Source of the DNA: Mycolicibacterium fallax
Lineage (GTDB): Bacteria > Actinomycetota > Actinomycetes > Mycobacteriales > Mycobacteriaceae
DNA length: 64,000 bases
Direction: 5' to 3'
Assembly (NCBI RefSeq): GCF_010726955.1
Contig: NZ_AP022603.1
Span: 2,108,001-2,172,000 of the forward strand
Numbering within the stretch: the first letter of the stretch is position 1; the number at the start of each line of letters is the position of its first letter. Shown here one piece after another: positions 9,972 through 18,591 of the stretch. A program made the position numbers and the translations under genes. The notes beneath the pieces were generated by a model. That model was not told the DNA's origin. It ran no database searches and saw nothing but the letters and a program-made list of their open reading frames with translations.

Positions 9972-11695
9972 CATTCGCGCCGCTGACCGCGGCGCAGCGC
10001 GACGCCTGGGAGGACGCCCAGGACCTGTGGGGAGTGCGGCTGCACGACGCCCGCCAGGCCCCCGACGCCGCGCAGCCCAGCTTCGCCTGGTTCAGCTTCC
10101 CGCCGTCGATCACCATCGATCCGGTGCTGGCTGCCCGGATGGGCGCGGACGTCGAGTTGGCCACCGTCTTCGCCCACGAGATCGGCCACCACGTGCTGGC
10201 ACCGTCCACCCGGCGCAATTCCCTGCTGATCAACCAGCAGATGGCCCGCGCCCTGAGCGCCAGCAGCGCCGGGATCCTGGTCAACCCGGCCGGCACCGCG
10301 GCGCTGGCCGCGAACCTGTGGTGCGACCTGCTGATCAACACCAAGGTGATCGACCTGCAGCGCCGCCGCGACCCGGCCGCCGAGCCCGGCATGGTGCGGT
10401 TGTGGCGCATCCTCGCCACCCCGCGACCCGACCCGCTGTTCTGGGTGGTGCTGCGGGCCAGCGAGGAACTGTGGGGCCTGCCCGACGGCACCATCTGCCC
10501 GGCCGCCGCCCCACCGGCCCCGCCGCCGAGCACCTACGGCACCGAGGTCCTCGCGGTCGCCGACCCGGCGCTCGACGCCCGGCTGTTGGCCCGCAGCGCC
10601 CGGCTGTTCGCCACCGACCCGGTCCGCGGGGCCCTGCGGTTCGGTCTGATCGCCGCGCCGTATCTGCTCGCCGAGTCCGATCACCGGTCCGGGGCGTGTG
10701 GGGGTGACGCGACCGCGGGCCCGCCGTCGGCGGCCGAGCTCGCCGACGTGCTGCGCGACGCGCGACTGCGGGAGCTGCCGATCCATCCGGCTCTGGAGGC
10801 CCGCGGCGGCGTCGAGGGGCGTGCCGCCGCGGAGGGCGCCGCCGACGACGACCCGCAGGCCGGCGGGCAGGGCTACGGCCTGGCCGAGACGCTGCGACTG
10901 TACGCGACCATGCCGGTGACCGACGTGCTGACCGCCTGGTACACCGAGCGGTCCCGGCCGTGGGTGCGGCCGTTCCGGCAGCCCGACGAGCCGCCGCCGC
11001 AGGACCTCGACACCCCCGGCGCGGTGACCCTGTGGGAGGTCGACGACGACCCGGCGCTGTTGGACTGGCCGGCCACCGTCGCGGCCAGTCCGTGGGTGAT
11101 TCCGGGGGTGACCACCCGGCGCCGGGAGCCGATCTCCGAACGCCCGGCGCGCCCGGACGCTCCGGTGGAGCTGGACCTGTACATCGATTCCTCGGGCTCG
11201 ATGCCCGCCCCCGAACGGGATTCGCCGGCGCTGCTGGCCGGGGCGATCCTGGTGCAGTCGGTGCTCGCCGGCGGCGGACGGGTTCAGGTGACGTCGTTCT
11301 CCGGGCCGGGGCAGGTCGCCGGGACCGCACAGCCCACCGCCAACCGCACCGAGGCGATCGCCGCGCTGCTGCACTTTTTCCGCGGCGGCACCACCTTTCC
11401 GCTGGACCTGCTGGCCGCCCGCTACGACCGGTTGCGCCCCGAGGTGCGCCGGCATCTGGTGGTGCTGTCCGACGAGGGGTTGCACTCGTTCTTCGGCCGC
11501 GGCCAGGACGACTACGCGGGGGTGGCCGCCGCGGTGCGCAGCAAATGCGAGACCGCGACGCTGATCCTGCTCGACTCGCGACACTCCACCGCCGCCGACG
11601 CCGCGGCCGCCGGATACGACGTGGAGTACCTGGACTCGATGGCCGACGCCCCGGCGGCCTGCGCGCGGCTGGCCGAACGGATCCGCAATGGCTGA
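9959..11695 (+). CDS. Metallopeptidase-like (HEIGHH) plus VWA-domain fusion, DUF2201-like
   Basis: This 578-residue cytoplasmic protein has two recognisable parts. The N-terminal part carries a zinc-peptidase HEXXH motif, HEIGHH (H73, E74, H77), inside a hydrophobic helix. The C-terminal part is a VWA-like domain with MIDAS residues DSSGS (D410, S412, S414), a GGTTF segment and VLSDEGLHS. This layout resembles the Pfam pair DUF2201_N (putative metallopeptidase) and DUF2201 (VWA-like). A flexible acidic/Pro-rich linker joins them. An ATG at 9959 was chosen; a GTG at 9947 is an alternative. VWA proteins encoded beside MoxR ATPases are typical partners of those ATPases, so a controlled protease is the natural hypothesis. 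The substrate is not apparent. Confidence 0.82.
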   Translation: MPALTFAPLTAAQRDAWEDAQDLWGVRLHDARQAPDAAQPSFAWFSFPPSITIDPVLAARMGADVELATVFAHEIGHHVLAPSTRRNSLLINQQMARALSASSAGILVNPAGTAALAANLWCDLLINTKVIDLQRRRDPAAEPGMVRLWRILATPRPDPLFWVVLRASEELWGLPDGTICPAAAPPAPPPSTYGTEVLAVADPALDARLLARSARLFATDPVRGALRFGLIAAPYLLAESDHRSGACGGDATAGPPSAAELADVLRDARLRELPIHPALEARGGVEGRAAAEGAADDDPQAGGQGYGLAETLRLYATMPVTDVLTAWYTERSRPWVRPFRQPDEPPPQDLDTPGAVTLWEVDDDPALLDWPATVAASPWVIPGVTTRRREPISERPARPDAPVELDLYIDSSGSMPAPERDSPALLAGAILVQSVLAGGGRVQVTSFSGPGQVAGTAQPTANRTEAIAALLHFFRGGTTFPLDLLAARYDRLRPEVRRHLVVLSDEGLHSFFGRGQDDYAGVAAAVRSKCETATLILLDSRHSTAADAAAAGYDVEYLDSMADAPAACARLAERIRNG

Positions 11696-12329
11696 CTACC
11701 AACCACCCGCCGACGAGTTGCCCGCCGAGCTGGCGGCCTGGTTCGCCCTGGGCTACGACGAGCCGGCCCTGTGGCTGCGGCTGACGCCCGGGCCGGCGCT
11801 GCGCGCGATCACCACCCGGCTCGGCACGCTGCCCGCCGACTTCCTCGACGAGCGGGTCGCGCTGCCGGCGCTGGCCGCCGACGTGCTGGGCGCCGATGTG
11901 CTCGGGAGCCCCGAGCTGCGTGCACTGACCGGGTTCGCCACGGCCCGGCTCGGTGCGGCCGTCGGGCTGTGGCTGCTGGCCAGCCAGCACGTCGTCGACC
12001 CGTTTGACCCGCGGATCGCCGAGTCCGCGGCACTGCCCGCGCTCGCCGCGCTCGGCCTGCGACTCGCGCCGGTGGTGGCACCGCGGCGCTGGCTGTCCGA
12101 ACCGGATCGCCGGGAGGAGGCGGCCCGGCTGTTCCTGCTCTGGTGCGGGCATCACCCGGCCGGTGAAACGCCCGTCGTCGCAAGGTCTTTCGCGGACCGG
12201 CTGGACTCGATCGGCCGCGACCGGGAGCTGGCCGCCGTCGCCGAGGAGCATCGGCACCGGATGGAGGTGCAGCGCCGGCTGCGGGAACGCCGCGCCCAGG
12301 AGGCGGCCGCCCGGTACACCCATGAGTGA
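11688..12329 (+). CDS. Uncharacterised 213-residue helical protein of the AAA+/VWA cassette
   Basis: No family is recognised. The protein is helical and Ala/Leu-rich, with hydrophobic central stretches such as LGAAVGLWLLASQHVVDPF and ALAALGLRLAPVVAP that are not long enough for clear membrane spans. It ends in a charged, probably coiled-coil tail (HRHRMEVQRRLRERRAQE). It overlaps the HEXXH/VWA gene by 8 bp and the adenylate-forming gene by 8 bp, so it belongs to the same translational unit. A structural or adaptor role is only a guess from context. Confidence 0.75.
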   Translation: MADYQPPADELPAELAAWFALGYDEPALWLRLTPGPALRAITTRLGTLPADFLDERVALPALAADVLGADVLGSPELRALTGFATARLGAAVGLWLLASQHVVDPFDPRIAESAALPALAALGLRLAPVVAPRRWLSEPDRREEAARLFLLWCGHHPAGETPVVARSFADRLDSIGRDRELAAVAEEHRHRMEVQRRLRERRAQEAAARYTHE

Positions 12330-13671
12330 CCCGGACGCCCCGGATCCGTTGGCGCTGGCCGACTATGCCCCCGGCGCCGGGGTCGAGCTGTCCGATGCCC
12401 AGCGCTGGCCGGGGATGACCGCCACCCAGCGGGCCGCCTTGGCCGCCGTCCGAGGCGATCCGAACGCCCCGCCGTGGCGGCACCGCGCCGGGCACCGGCT
12501 CGACGCCGCGGCGCTGGCCCGGGCCCGCGAGCCGCTGCCGCACACCGGTTGGCTGGCCGAGCACCTCGGGATCGCCCGCCGACTGCCGGCCTACCGGCGC
12601 TACCCGAAACTTGCCGCGCTGCAAGATTTTCCGCTGCTGACCCGCGATCATCTGCGGGCCGACATCGCGGCCTTCGTGCCACTGGACGCCGACCTGGACC
12701 GGATGGTGACCGGGTCCAGTTCCGGCACCACCGGCGCGGCGCTGATGATTCCCGACGACGTCGAGGACGTCGCCCGGACATTCTGGCTGCTGGTCCGGCT
12801 GCTGGCCGCACACGGCATCGCCTGGGCACCGGACCCGGACCGGCTGGCGCTGGCGTATCTGGTGTGGCAGCGCCAGGCCTTCACCTACGCCTCGCTGGTG
12901 CCCGGGTTCGGCGACGCAGCGATGGCCCGGCTGAACCTCGATCCGCGGGACTGGGATCCGTCGGCCCGAGACAGCTTCCTGCGCCGGTGGGATCCGCAGC
13001 TGCTCAGCGGCAGCCCGCCGAGCCTGGCCGCGCTGCTGGACAGCCCGGCCGCCGACCGGCTGCACCCGCTGGCGATCGTCTCCGGCGCCCAGCACCTGTC
13101 GGCCGGGCTGCGCGCGGCGCTGCAGCACCGATTCGGGGTGCCGGTCTTCGACATCTACGGCCTGCACGAGACCCGGCCGATCGCCGTCAGCCCGGACGGC
13201 GGGCCGTTCCGGTTACTGCCGACCCGGGTGCACGTCGAGGTCGTCGACGATCGGGGCCGGCCGCTGCCGGCGGGCGAGCGCGGCGAACTCGTCGTCACCT
13301 CCGGCGCCAACCCGCTGCTGCCGCTGGTGCGCTACCGCACCGGCGATTACGGCAGGCTGGTCCACCTCGACGGTGCGGTGGCCATCGCCGAGCTGGAGGG
13401 CCGGGCGGACGTGGTGTTCACCGCCGCCGACGGCTCGGCCGTCCCCTGCGTGGATCTCACCCAGCAGTTGCAGGACGCCGGGGCGCTGGGCTGGGTGGTC
13501 GAGCAGTCCGGCGACGGGGTCCGCGCGACGGTGTGCGGCGGGGATGATCGCGACGTCGCCGCTCGGCTGCGGCTGATCTTCGGGACGCCGGTTCCCGTCC
13601 GCACCGTCGACAGCCTGGCCGACCTCGGCGAGGGCAAGCCGCGGCGGTATCGAGTGCTTCCCAGGCCCTGA
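12322..13671 (+). CDS. PaaK/CapK-like adenylate-forming enzyme
   Basis: This 449-residue member of the ANL adenylation superfamily is closest in layout to phenylacetate-CoA ligase-type proteins. Visible core motifs are the phosphate-binding loop GSSSGTTGAA (131-140), the DIYGLHE motif that positions the adenylate, and YRTGDYG with its conserved Asp. The C-terminus GEGKPRRYRVL is typical of the family and contains a candidate catalytic lysine. The acyl or aryl substrate cannot be told from sequence, and no carrier protein or acyl-CoA pathway gene is adjacent. It overlaps the preceding gene by 8 bp and closes the five-gene AAA+/VWA cassette. Its presence next to a MoxR/VWA pair is unusual. Confidence 0.83.
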   Translation: MSDPDAPDPLALADYAPGAGVELSDAQRWPGMTATQRAALAAVRGDPNAPPWRHRAGHRLDAAALARAREPLPHTGWLAEHLGIARRLPAYRRYPKLAALQDFPLLTRDHLRADIAAFVPLDADLDRMVTGSSSGTTGAALMIPDDVEDVARTFWLLVRLLAAHGIAWAPDPDRLALAYLVWQRQAFTYASLVPGFGDAAMARLNLDPRDWDPSARDSFLRRWDPQLLSGSPPSLAALLDSPAADRLHPLAIVSGAQHLSAGLRAALQHRFGVPVFDIYGLHETRPIAVSPDGGPFRLLPTRVHVEVVDDRGRPLPAGERGELVVTSGANPLLPLVRYRTGDYGRLVHLDGAVAIAELEGRADVVFTAADGSAVPCVDLTQQLQDAGALGWVVEQSGDGVRATVCGGDDRDVAARLRLIFGTPVPVRTVDSLADLGEGKPRRYRVLPRP

Positions 13672-13681
13672 CCGCACGGCG

Positions 13682-13687
13682 TATCGT
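13682..13687 (+). promoter_or_regulatory. -10 element for the HabB-like gene
   Basis: TATCGT stands six bases before the ATG at 13694, giving leaderless-type spacing. The last gene of the packed run may therefore have its own transcript besides read-through from upstream. Confidence 0.45.
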
Positions 13688-13693
13688 TCGGCC

Positions 13694-14098
13694 ATGCAGA
13701 CGGTGCTGTTCGAACTGGGGCTGGCGCTGTTTCTGCTCGGCCTGCTGACCGGGTTGGCCATCCCAGCCATGAAAAACCCTCGGATGGGCCTGTCCAGCCA
13801 CCTTGAGGCCGTGCTCAACGGCATGTTCCTGGTGCTGCTTGGGCTGCTCTGGCCGCACGTGGAGCTGACGCCGGGCCTTGGCCTGACCGCCGTCGTGCTG
13901 ATCGGCTATGCGGCCTATGCGAATTGGCTGGCGACCCTGCTGGGCGCCGTGTGGGGGGCCGGCCGCCGGTTCGCGCCCATCGCGACCGGCGAGCACCGAG
14001 CCTCCTCAGCCCGGGAGCGGATCGTCGAGGTGCTGCTGGCGTCCCTGGCGGTCGCCATCATCATCGGGGTGATCCTGGTGATGATCGGCCTGGCGTAG
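13694..14098 (+). CDS. Hydroxylaminobenzene mutase-like (HabA/HabB) membrane protein
   Basis: This 134-residue protein has four predicted membrane helices (residues about 5-25, 40-60, 65-90 and 112-133). It carries the family-like stretch NPRMGLSSHLEAVLNGMFL and LGLLWP. HabA/HabB enzymes rearrange hydroxylaminobenzene to 2-aminophenol. Related membrane proteins of unknown function also fall in this family, so the reaction is tentative. It lies 22 bp after the adenylation gene and ends directly against the convergent diiron gene at 14099, with no spacer. Confidence 0.72.
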   Translation: MQTVLFELGLALFLLGLLTGLAIPAMKNPRMGLSSHLEAVLNGMFLVLLGLLWPHVELTPGLGLTAVVLIGYAAYANWLATLLGAVWGAGRRFAPIATGEHRASSARERIVEVLLASLAVAIIIGVILVMIGLA

Positions 14099-15202
14099 TC
14101 ACGCGTCCGCGCCGGCGGCGATCACCTCGTCCACCTCGGCGACCCGGCGGGTCATCTCGCCGCGCGCCCGATCCAGCGCCGCGGCGTGGTCCTCGTCGGC
14201 CTGCATCATCGCGTCGATGTCGAAGCCGGCCATGTCGAGCACACCCATGTCGGCGAACGCCCGCCGCACCTTTGGACCCCACAGGCCGATGTCCTTGACG
14301 ATCGGCACGATTCGGCTGAACAGGTGCGCCCGGAACTGGGCCATCATCGGCGCGGATTCGACCCAATCGGTGCAGGCCTTGACGTCCAGGCCCAGGGTCT
14401 CGAAGGTCTCATCGCCGCGGAACCGGTCGCGCATCAGGTAGCAGGCGTCCACCACGAACTCCTCGCGCTCAGCGCGTTCGGCATCGGAGAGCTCGGCGTA
14501 GTAGTCCTTCAGTGAGATCCGCCCGAACGCGACGTGCCGTGCCTCGTCCTGCATGACGTAGGCCAGCACGTGCTTGGCCAGTGAGCCCGGTGCGGCCAGG
14601 TCACGCTGCACCCCGAAGGCGGCGAGCGCCAGCCCCTCGATGAGCACCTGCATACCGAGATACGGCATGTCCCAACGGGAGTCGCTCAGGGTGTCGTCGA
14701 GCAGCGAGGACAGGTGGGGGTTGATCGGGTAGACCAGGCCGACCTTCTCCTGCAGGAACCGGCCGAAGGTTTCGACGTGCCGGGCCTCGTCCATGGTCTG
14801 GGTGGCGGCGTAGAACTTGGCGTCCAGGTCGGGCACGACCTCGACGATCTTGGCCGCGCACACCATCGCGCCCTGCTCGCCGTGCAGGAACTGGGAGAAC
14901 TGCCAGGCCTGGAAGTGCTGGCGCATCTCGGCTCGGCGGGCCTCGTCGGCGGCCTCCCACATCGGGCTGCCGAACAGCGGCATGACCTCGTCGGGCAGCC
15001 CGATCGGGTTGAACGGATCGACATCCTGGCTCCAGTCGATCCGCGACGCGGCGTCCCACTGCTTGTCCTTGCCCTTTTGGTACAGCGACAGCAGCCGGGC
15101 CCGGCCGTCGTCGTACTCCCAGGTGAAACGGGCATCGCCGGCGCTGGGCACGGCCCGCGAGTACGGGGAGGGCACCTCGGTGTACATCGGTTTGGTGGAC
15201 AT
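14099..15202 (-). CDS. Ferritin-like diiron-carboxylate protein
   Basis: This 367-residue helical protein has all six ligands of a class I diiron site. The first half is Glu in HGEQGAM, then 29 residues later DEARH (E-x2-H). The second half is Glu in IEGLALAAF, then 30 residues later QDEARH. This EX29EX2H...EX30EX2H pattern is that of R2-like oxidases and oxygenases rather than storage ferritin. The substrate is unknown. The ATG at 15200-15202 is preceded by GGGAGG 8 bases upstream, which I prefer over an in-frame start at 15274. It converges with the HabB-like gene. A link between N-oxygenation and hydroxylamine rearrangement is possible but speculative. Confidence 0.83.
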   Translation of the reverse strand: MSTKPMYTEVPSPYSRAVPSAGDARFTWEYDDGRARLLSLYQKGKDKQWDAASRIDWSQDVDPFNPIGLPDEVMPLFGSPMWEAADEARRAEMRQHFQAWQFSQFLHGEQGAMVCAAKIVEVVPDLDAKFYAATQTMDEARHVETFGRFLQEKVGLVYPINPHLSSLLDDTLSDSRWDMPYLGMQVLIEGLALAAFGVQRDLAAPGSLAKHVLAYVMQDEARHVAFGRISLKDYYAELSDAERAEREEFVVDACYLMRDRFRGDETFETLGLDVKACTDWVESAPMMAQFRAHLFSRIVPIVKDIGLWGPKVRRAFADMGVLDMAGFDIDAMMQADEDHAAALDRARGEMTRRVAEVDEVIAAGADA

Positions 15203-15370
15203 GTGAGCAGCCTCCCGGCCCCGCAGGTACGTGACCCACATCACGATCCTCGCGGGGCGGGCGGGCGTCAACACCCGAATGGACGAGGCGCGGCGGGTAC
15301 CGGGCGCGTCACACTCCGCTGTTCACGAACACCCACCTGGGCCAAGCCCCGTACCCGTATCCCCTCGCCG

Positions 15371-16075
15371 TTAGAGACCGAGCAGGGCTCCCCTCGAAAA
15401 CATCGAATCGTGGACCTTGATCGCCTCGGGCGTCGCACCGGGCGGGATGTCGAACGCCACGCTCGCGTCAATGCTCAGGCCGGGATTGATGTCCTCAATC
15501 CAGTGTTCGTCGCTGATAGAGCTGGAAGCGTCGTACTTATTGCCATCGATGATCAGATGCTGATTGGAGGCGGAGAAGCTCCGAGCGTCGTCACCGACGT
15601 TCGTCACCCGGAGACGGACAGTGAAGAACTCCCCCTTGGCCTGTGTCGACGAAAAGGTCCCCTGCTTCGACGATGATCGCTCGACGCCGAGCACCTGGAA
15701 CTCGAATTTGCCATCACGGACCGACGACCCCGCGGGCGCGGGTACGTCAGTGGCGGGCGGCACGGATGCGCTCGCCGGGGATGTCGACTCCCTGTCGAAC
15801 AACGACGCACTCGGAGTGGTCGACCCGGATTTGGCCTCATTGTTCTTGTCGGCGCCGCTCCCGATTGAGCTGAGAACGCTCAGGGCAAGAATGCCTCCCA
15901 CGACACCGAGGACAATCTTCGCGCCCTTGGACATTCCGGGCTTCACGGGTAGGTCAGAGCCCGGCGGCTGAGTCGACAACGGGGCGTAGTTCTCCGTCCA
16001 CACACTGCCGTCGAAGTATCGCTGACGGCTCGGATCAGTTGGATCTGGAAACCAGCCTGCGCTCGGTTGTGTCAT
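15371..16075 (-). CDS. DUF2510/DUF4352-type membrane-anchored protein
   Basis: This 234-residue protein begins with a DUF2510 motif (GWFPDPTDPSRQRYFDGSVW, W-x-D-P...RYWDG type). A single membrane segment follows at about 55-75 (KIVLGVVGGILALSVLSSI), then a Ser/Thr/Pro linker and an extracytoplasmic beta-rich domain (KGEFFTVRLRVTNVG and NQHLIIDG). The C-terminal domain resembles the DUF4352/telomeric-repeat-like immunoglobulin fold. The ATG has an AGGGGGGA ribosome site. Codon use is visibly less GC-biased than that of its neighbours, which suggests late acquisition. The function is unknown; a surface or stress role would be inference. Confidence 0.8.
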   Translation of the reverse strand: MTQPSAGWFPDPTDPSRQRYFDGSVWTENYAPLSTQPPGSDLPVKPGMSKGAKIVLGVVGGILALSVLSSIGSGADKNNEAKSGSTTPSASLFDRESTSPASASVPPATDVPAPAGSSVRDGKFEFQVLGVERSSSKQGTFSSTQAKGEFFTVRLRVTNVGDDARSFSASNQHLIIDGNKYDASSSISDEHWIEDINPGLSIDASVAFDIPPGATPEAIKVHDSMFSRGALLGL

Positions 16076-16204
16076 GAAATTCCCCCCTCGTTGTTCACCT
16101 GCTCTGCTACGGCGCGAGAAGACTATCCACGGGGTCTGACACCGCGCGGAATGCCATCGCTGACGTCCGGATCTCTTCCGTTGAATCAACCGCTGCCGAG
16201 ATGA

Positions 16205-16242
16205 CAGAAGACCCTCAGCTTCTGGAAGCTGAGGGTCTTCTG
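16205..16242 (-). terminator. Long hairpin terminator after groEL1
   Basis: A perfect 17-bp stem (16205-16221 pairing with 16226-16242) encloses a CTGG loop, 11 bp past the groEL1 stop. There is no long U-tract, as is common for mycobacterial terminators. It sits between groEL1 and the downstream DUF2510 gene on the same strand, though that gene's own start is 130 bp further on. Confidence 0.8.
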
Positions 16243-16252
16243 CGTCGATCAA

Positions 16253-17971
<1,719 letters not shown>

Positions 17972-18274
17972 TTACTTGCCGATGACAGCCAGCACGTCGC
18001 GCGCCGACAGGATCAGGTACTCCTGGCCGTTGTACTTGATCTCGGTGCCGCCGTACTTGCTGTAGATGACCACGTCGCCCTCCGACACGTCCAGCGGAAT
18101 CCGCTCGTCGCCGTCTTCATTCCAGCGGCCGGGGCCAACTGCGACGACGGTGCCTTCCTGCGGCTTCTCCTTGGCGGTGTCGGGGATGACCAGACCGGAC
18201 GCGGTCGTGGTCTCGGCCTCGTTGGCCTGCACGAGGATCTTGTCCTCAAGCGGCTTGATGTTCACGCTCGCCAC
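17972..18274 (-). CDS. groES: 10-kDa co-chaperonin GroES
   Basis: GroES is the 100-residue heptameric lid that closes the GroEL folding chamber. The sequence [18 protein letters not shown], the mobile loop [18 protein letters not shown] (in parts) and [18 protein letters not shown] match mycobacterial GroES almost residue for residue. The GTG start at 18272-18274 is preceded by AAGGGG 9 bases upstream. It is the first gene of the groES-groEL1 operon. A CIRCE operator 134 bp upstream indicates HrcA repression. Confidence 0.97.
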   Translation of the reverse strand: MASVNIKPLEDKILVQANEAETTTASGLVIPDTAKEKPQEGTVVAVGPGRWNEDGDERIPLDVSEGDVVIYSKYGGTEIKYNGQEYLILSARDVLAVIGK

Positions 18275-18407
18275 GATGTGGAGCCCCTTCACTAATGAGG
18301 TTGTGGTCCGGGACCTGGCCCGGACCGTTGTTACCAGGTATCGGCAGATGGCCAAGCCCCTCGCATCGTCGTCGCGGGTGCCGACACAGGGGATATCCAC
18401 CTGCCGC

Positions 18408-18434
18408 CTAGCACTCTATACATCCGAGTGCTAG
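18408..18434 (-). promoter_or_regulatory. CIRCE operator (HrcA-binding) upstream of groES
   Basis: CTAGCACTC, nine bases and GAGTGCTAG form a perfect 9-N9-9 inverted repeat very close to the CIRCE consensus TTAGCACTC-N9-GAGTGCTAA. An extra GCACTC half-site follows directly (18434-18439). HrcA binding here would repress groESL outside heat stress. Confidence 0.9.
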
Positions 18435-18441
18435 CACTCAA
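18415..18441 (-). promoter_or_regulatory. Putative groES promoter overlapping CIRCE
   Basis: On the minus strand TTGAGT (18436-18441) and TATAGA (18415-18420) are 15 bp apart. The CIRCE repeat overlaps both elements, so HrcA would block polymerase directly. The spacing is short, so the exact hexamers are uncertain. Confidence 0.45.
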
Positions 18442-18591
18442 GGGCAGGGCTGTGCGGAATCGGCGATGCTCGCTGTGGGCGAACGGCACCGGCCCATCCC
18501 GCCAAGGCGGCCGAAAATCTTATCGAACAATTATTCGATACGGGTGGATTTGCCCTGGCGAGTGTCGCAAACCGGGCGTAGATTAGACAGT

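Larger units (their letters stand above)
18275..18591. other. Divergent intergenic region groES / HNH gene
   Basis: This 317-bp gene-free stretch holds the groES leader, the CIRCE operator with promoter, and on the plus strand an AT-richer segment ending in TAGATT seven bases before the ATG at 18592. That element is a leaderless-type promoter for the HNH gene. Nothing else coding is supported here. Confidence 0.6.

Noticed and set aside
15203..15370. Small gene between the diiron and DUF2510 genes
   Set aside because: Frames here have poor codon use, no ribosome site and no recognisable product; the stretch is taken as non-coding.
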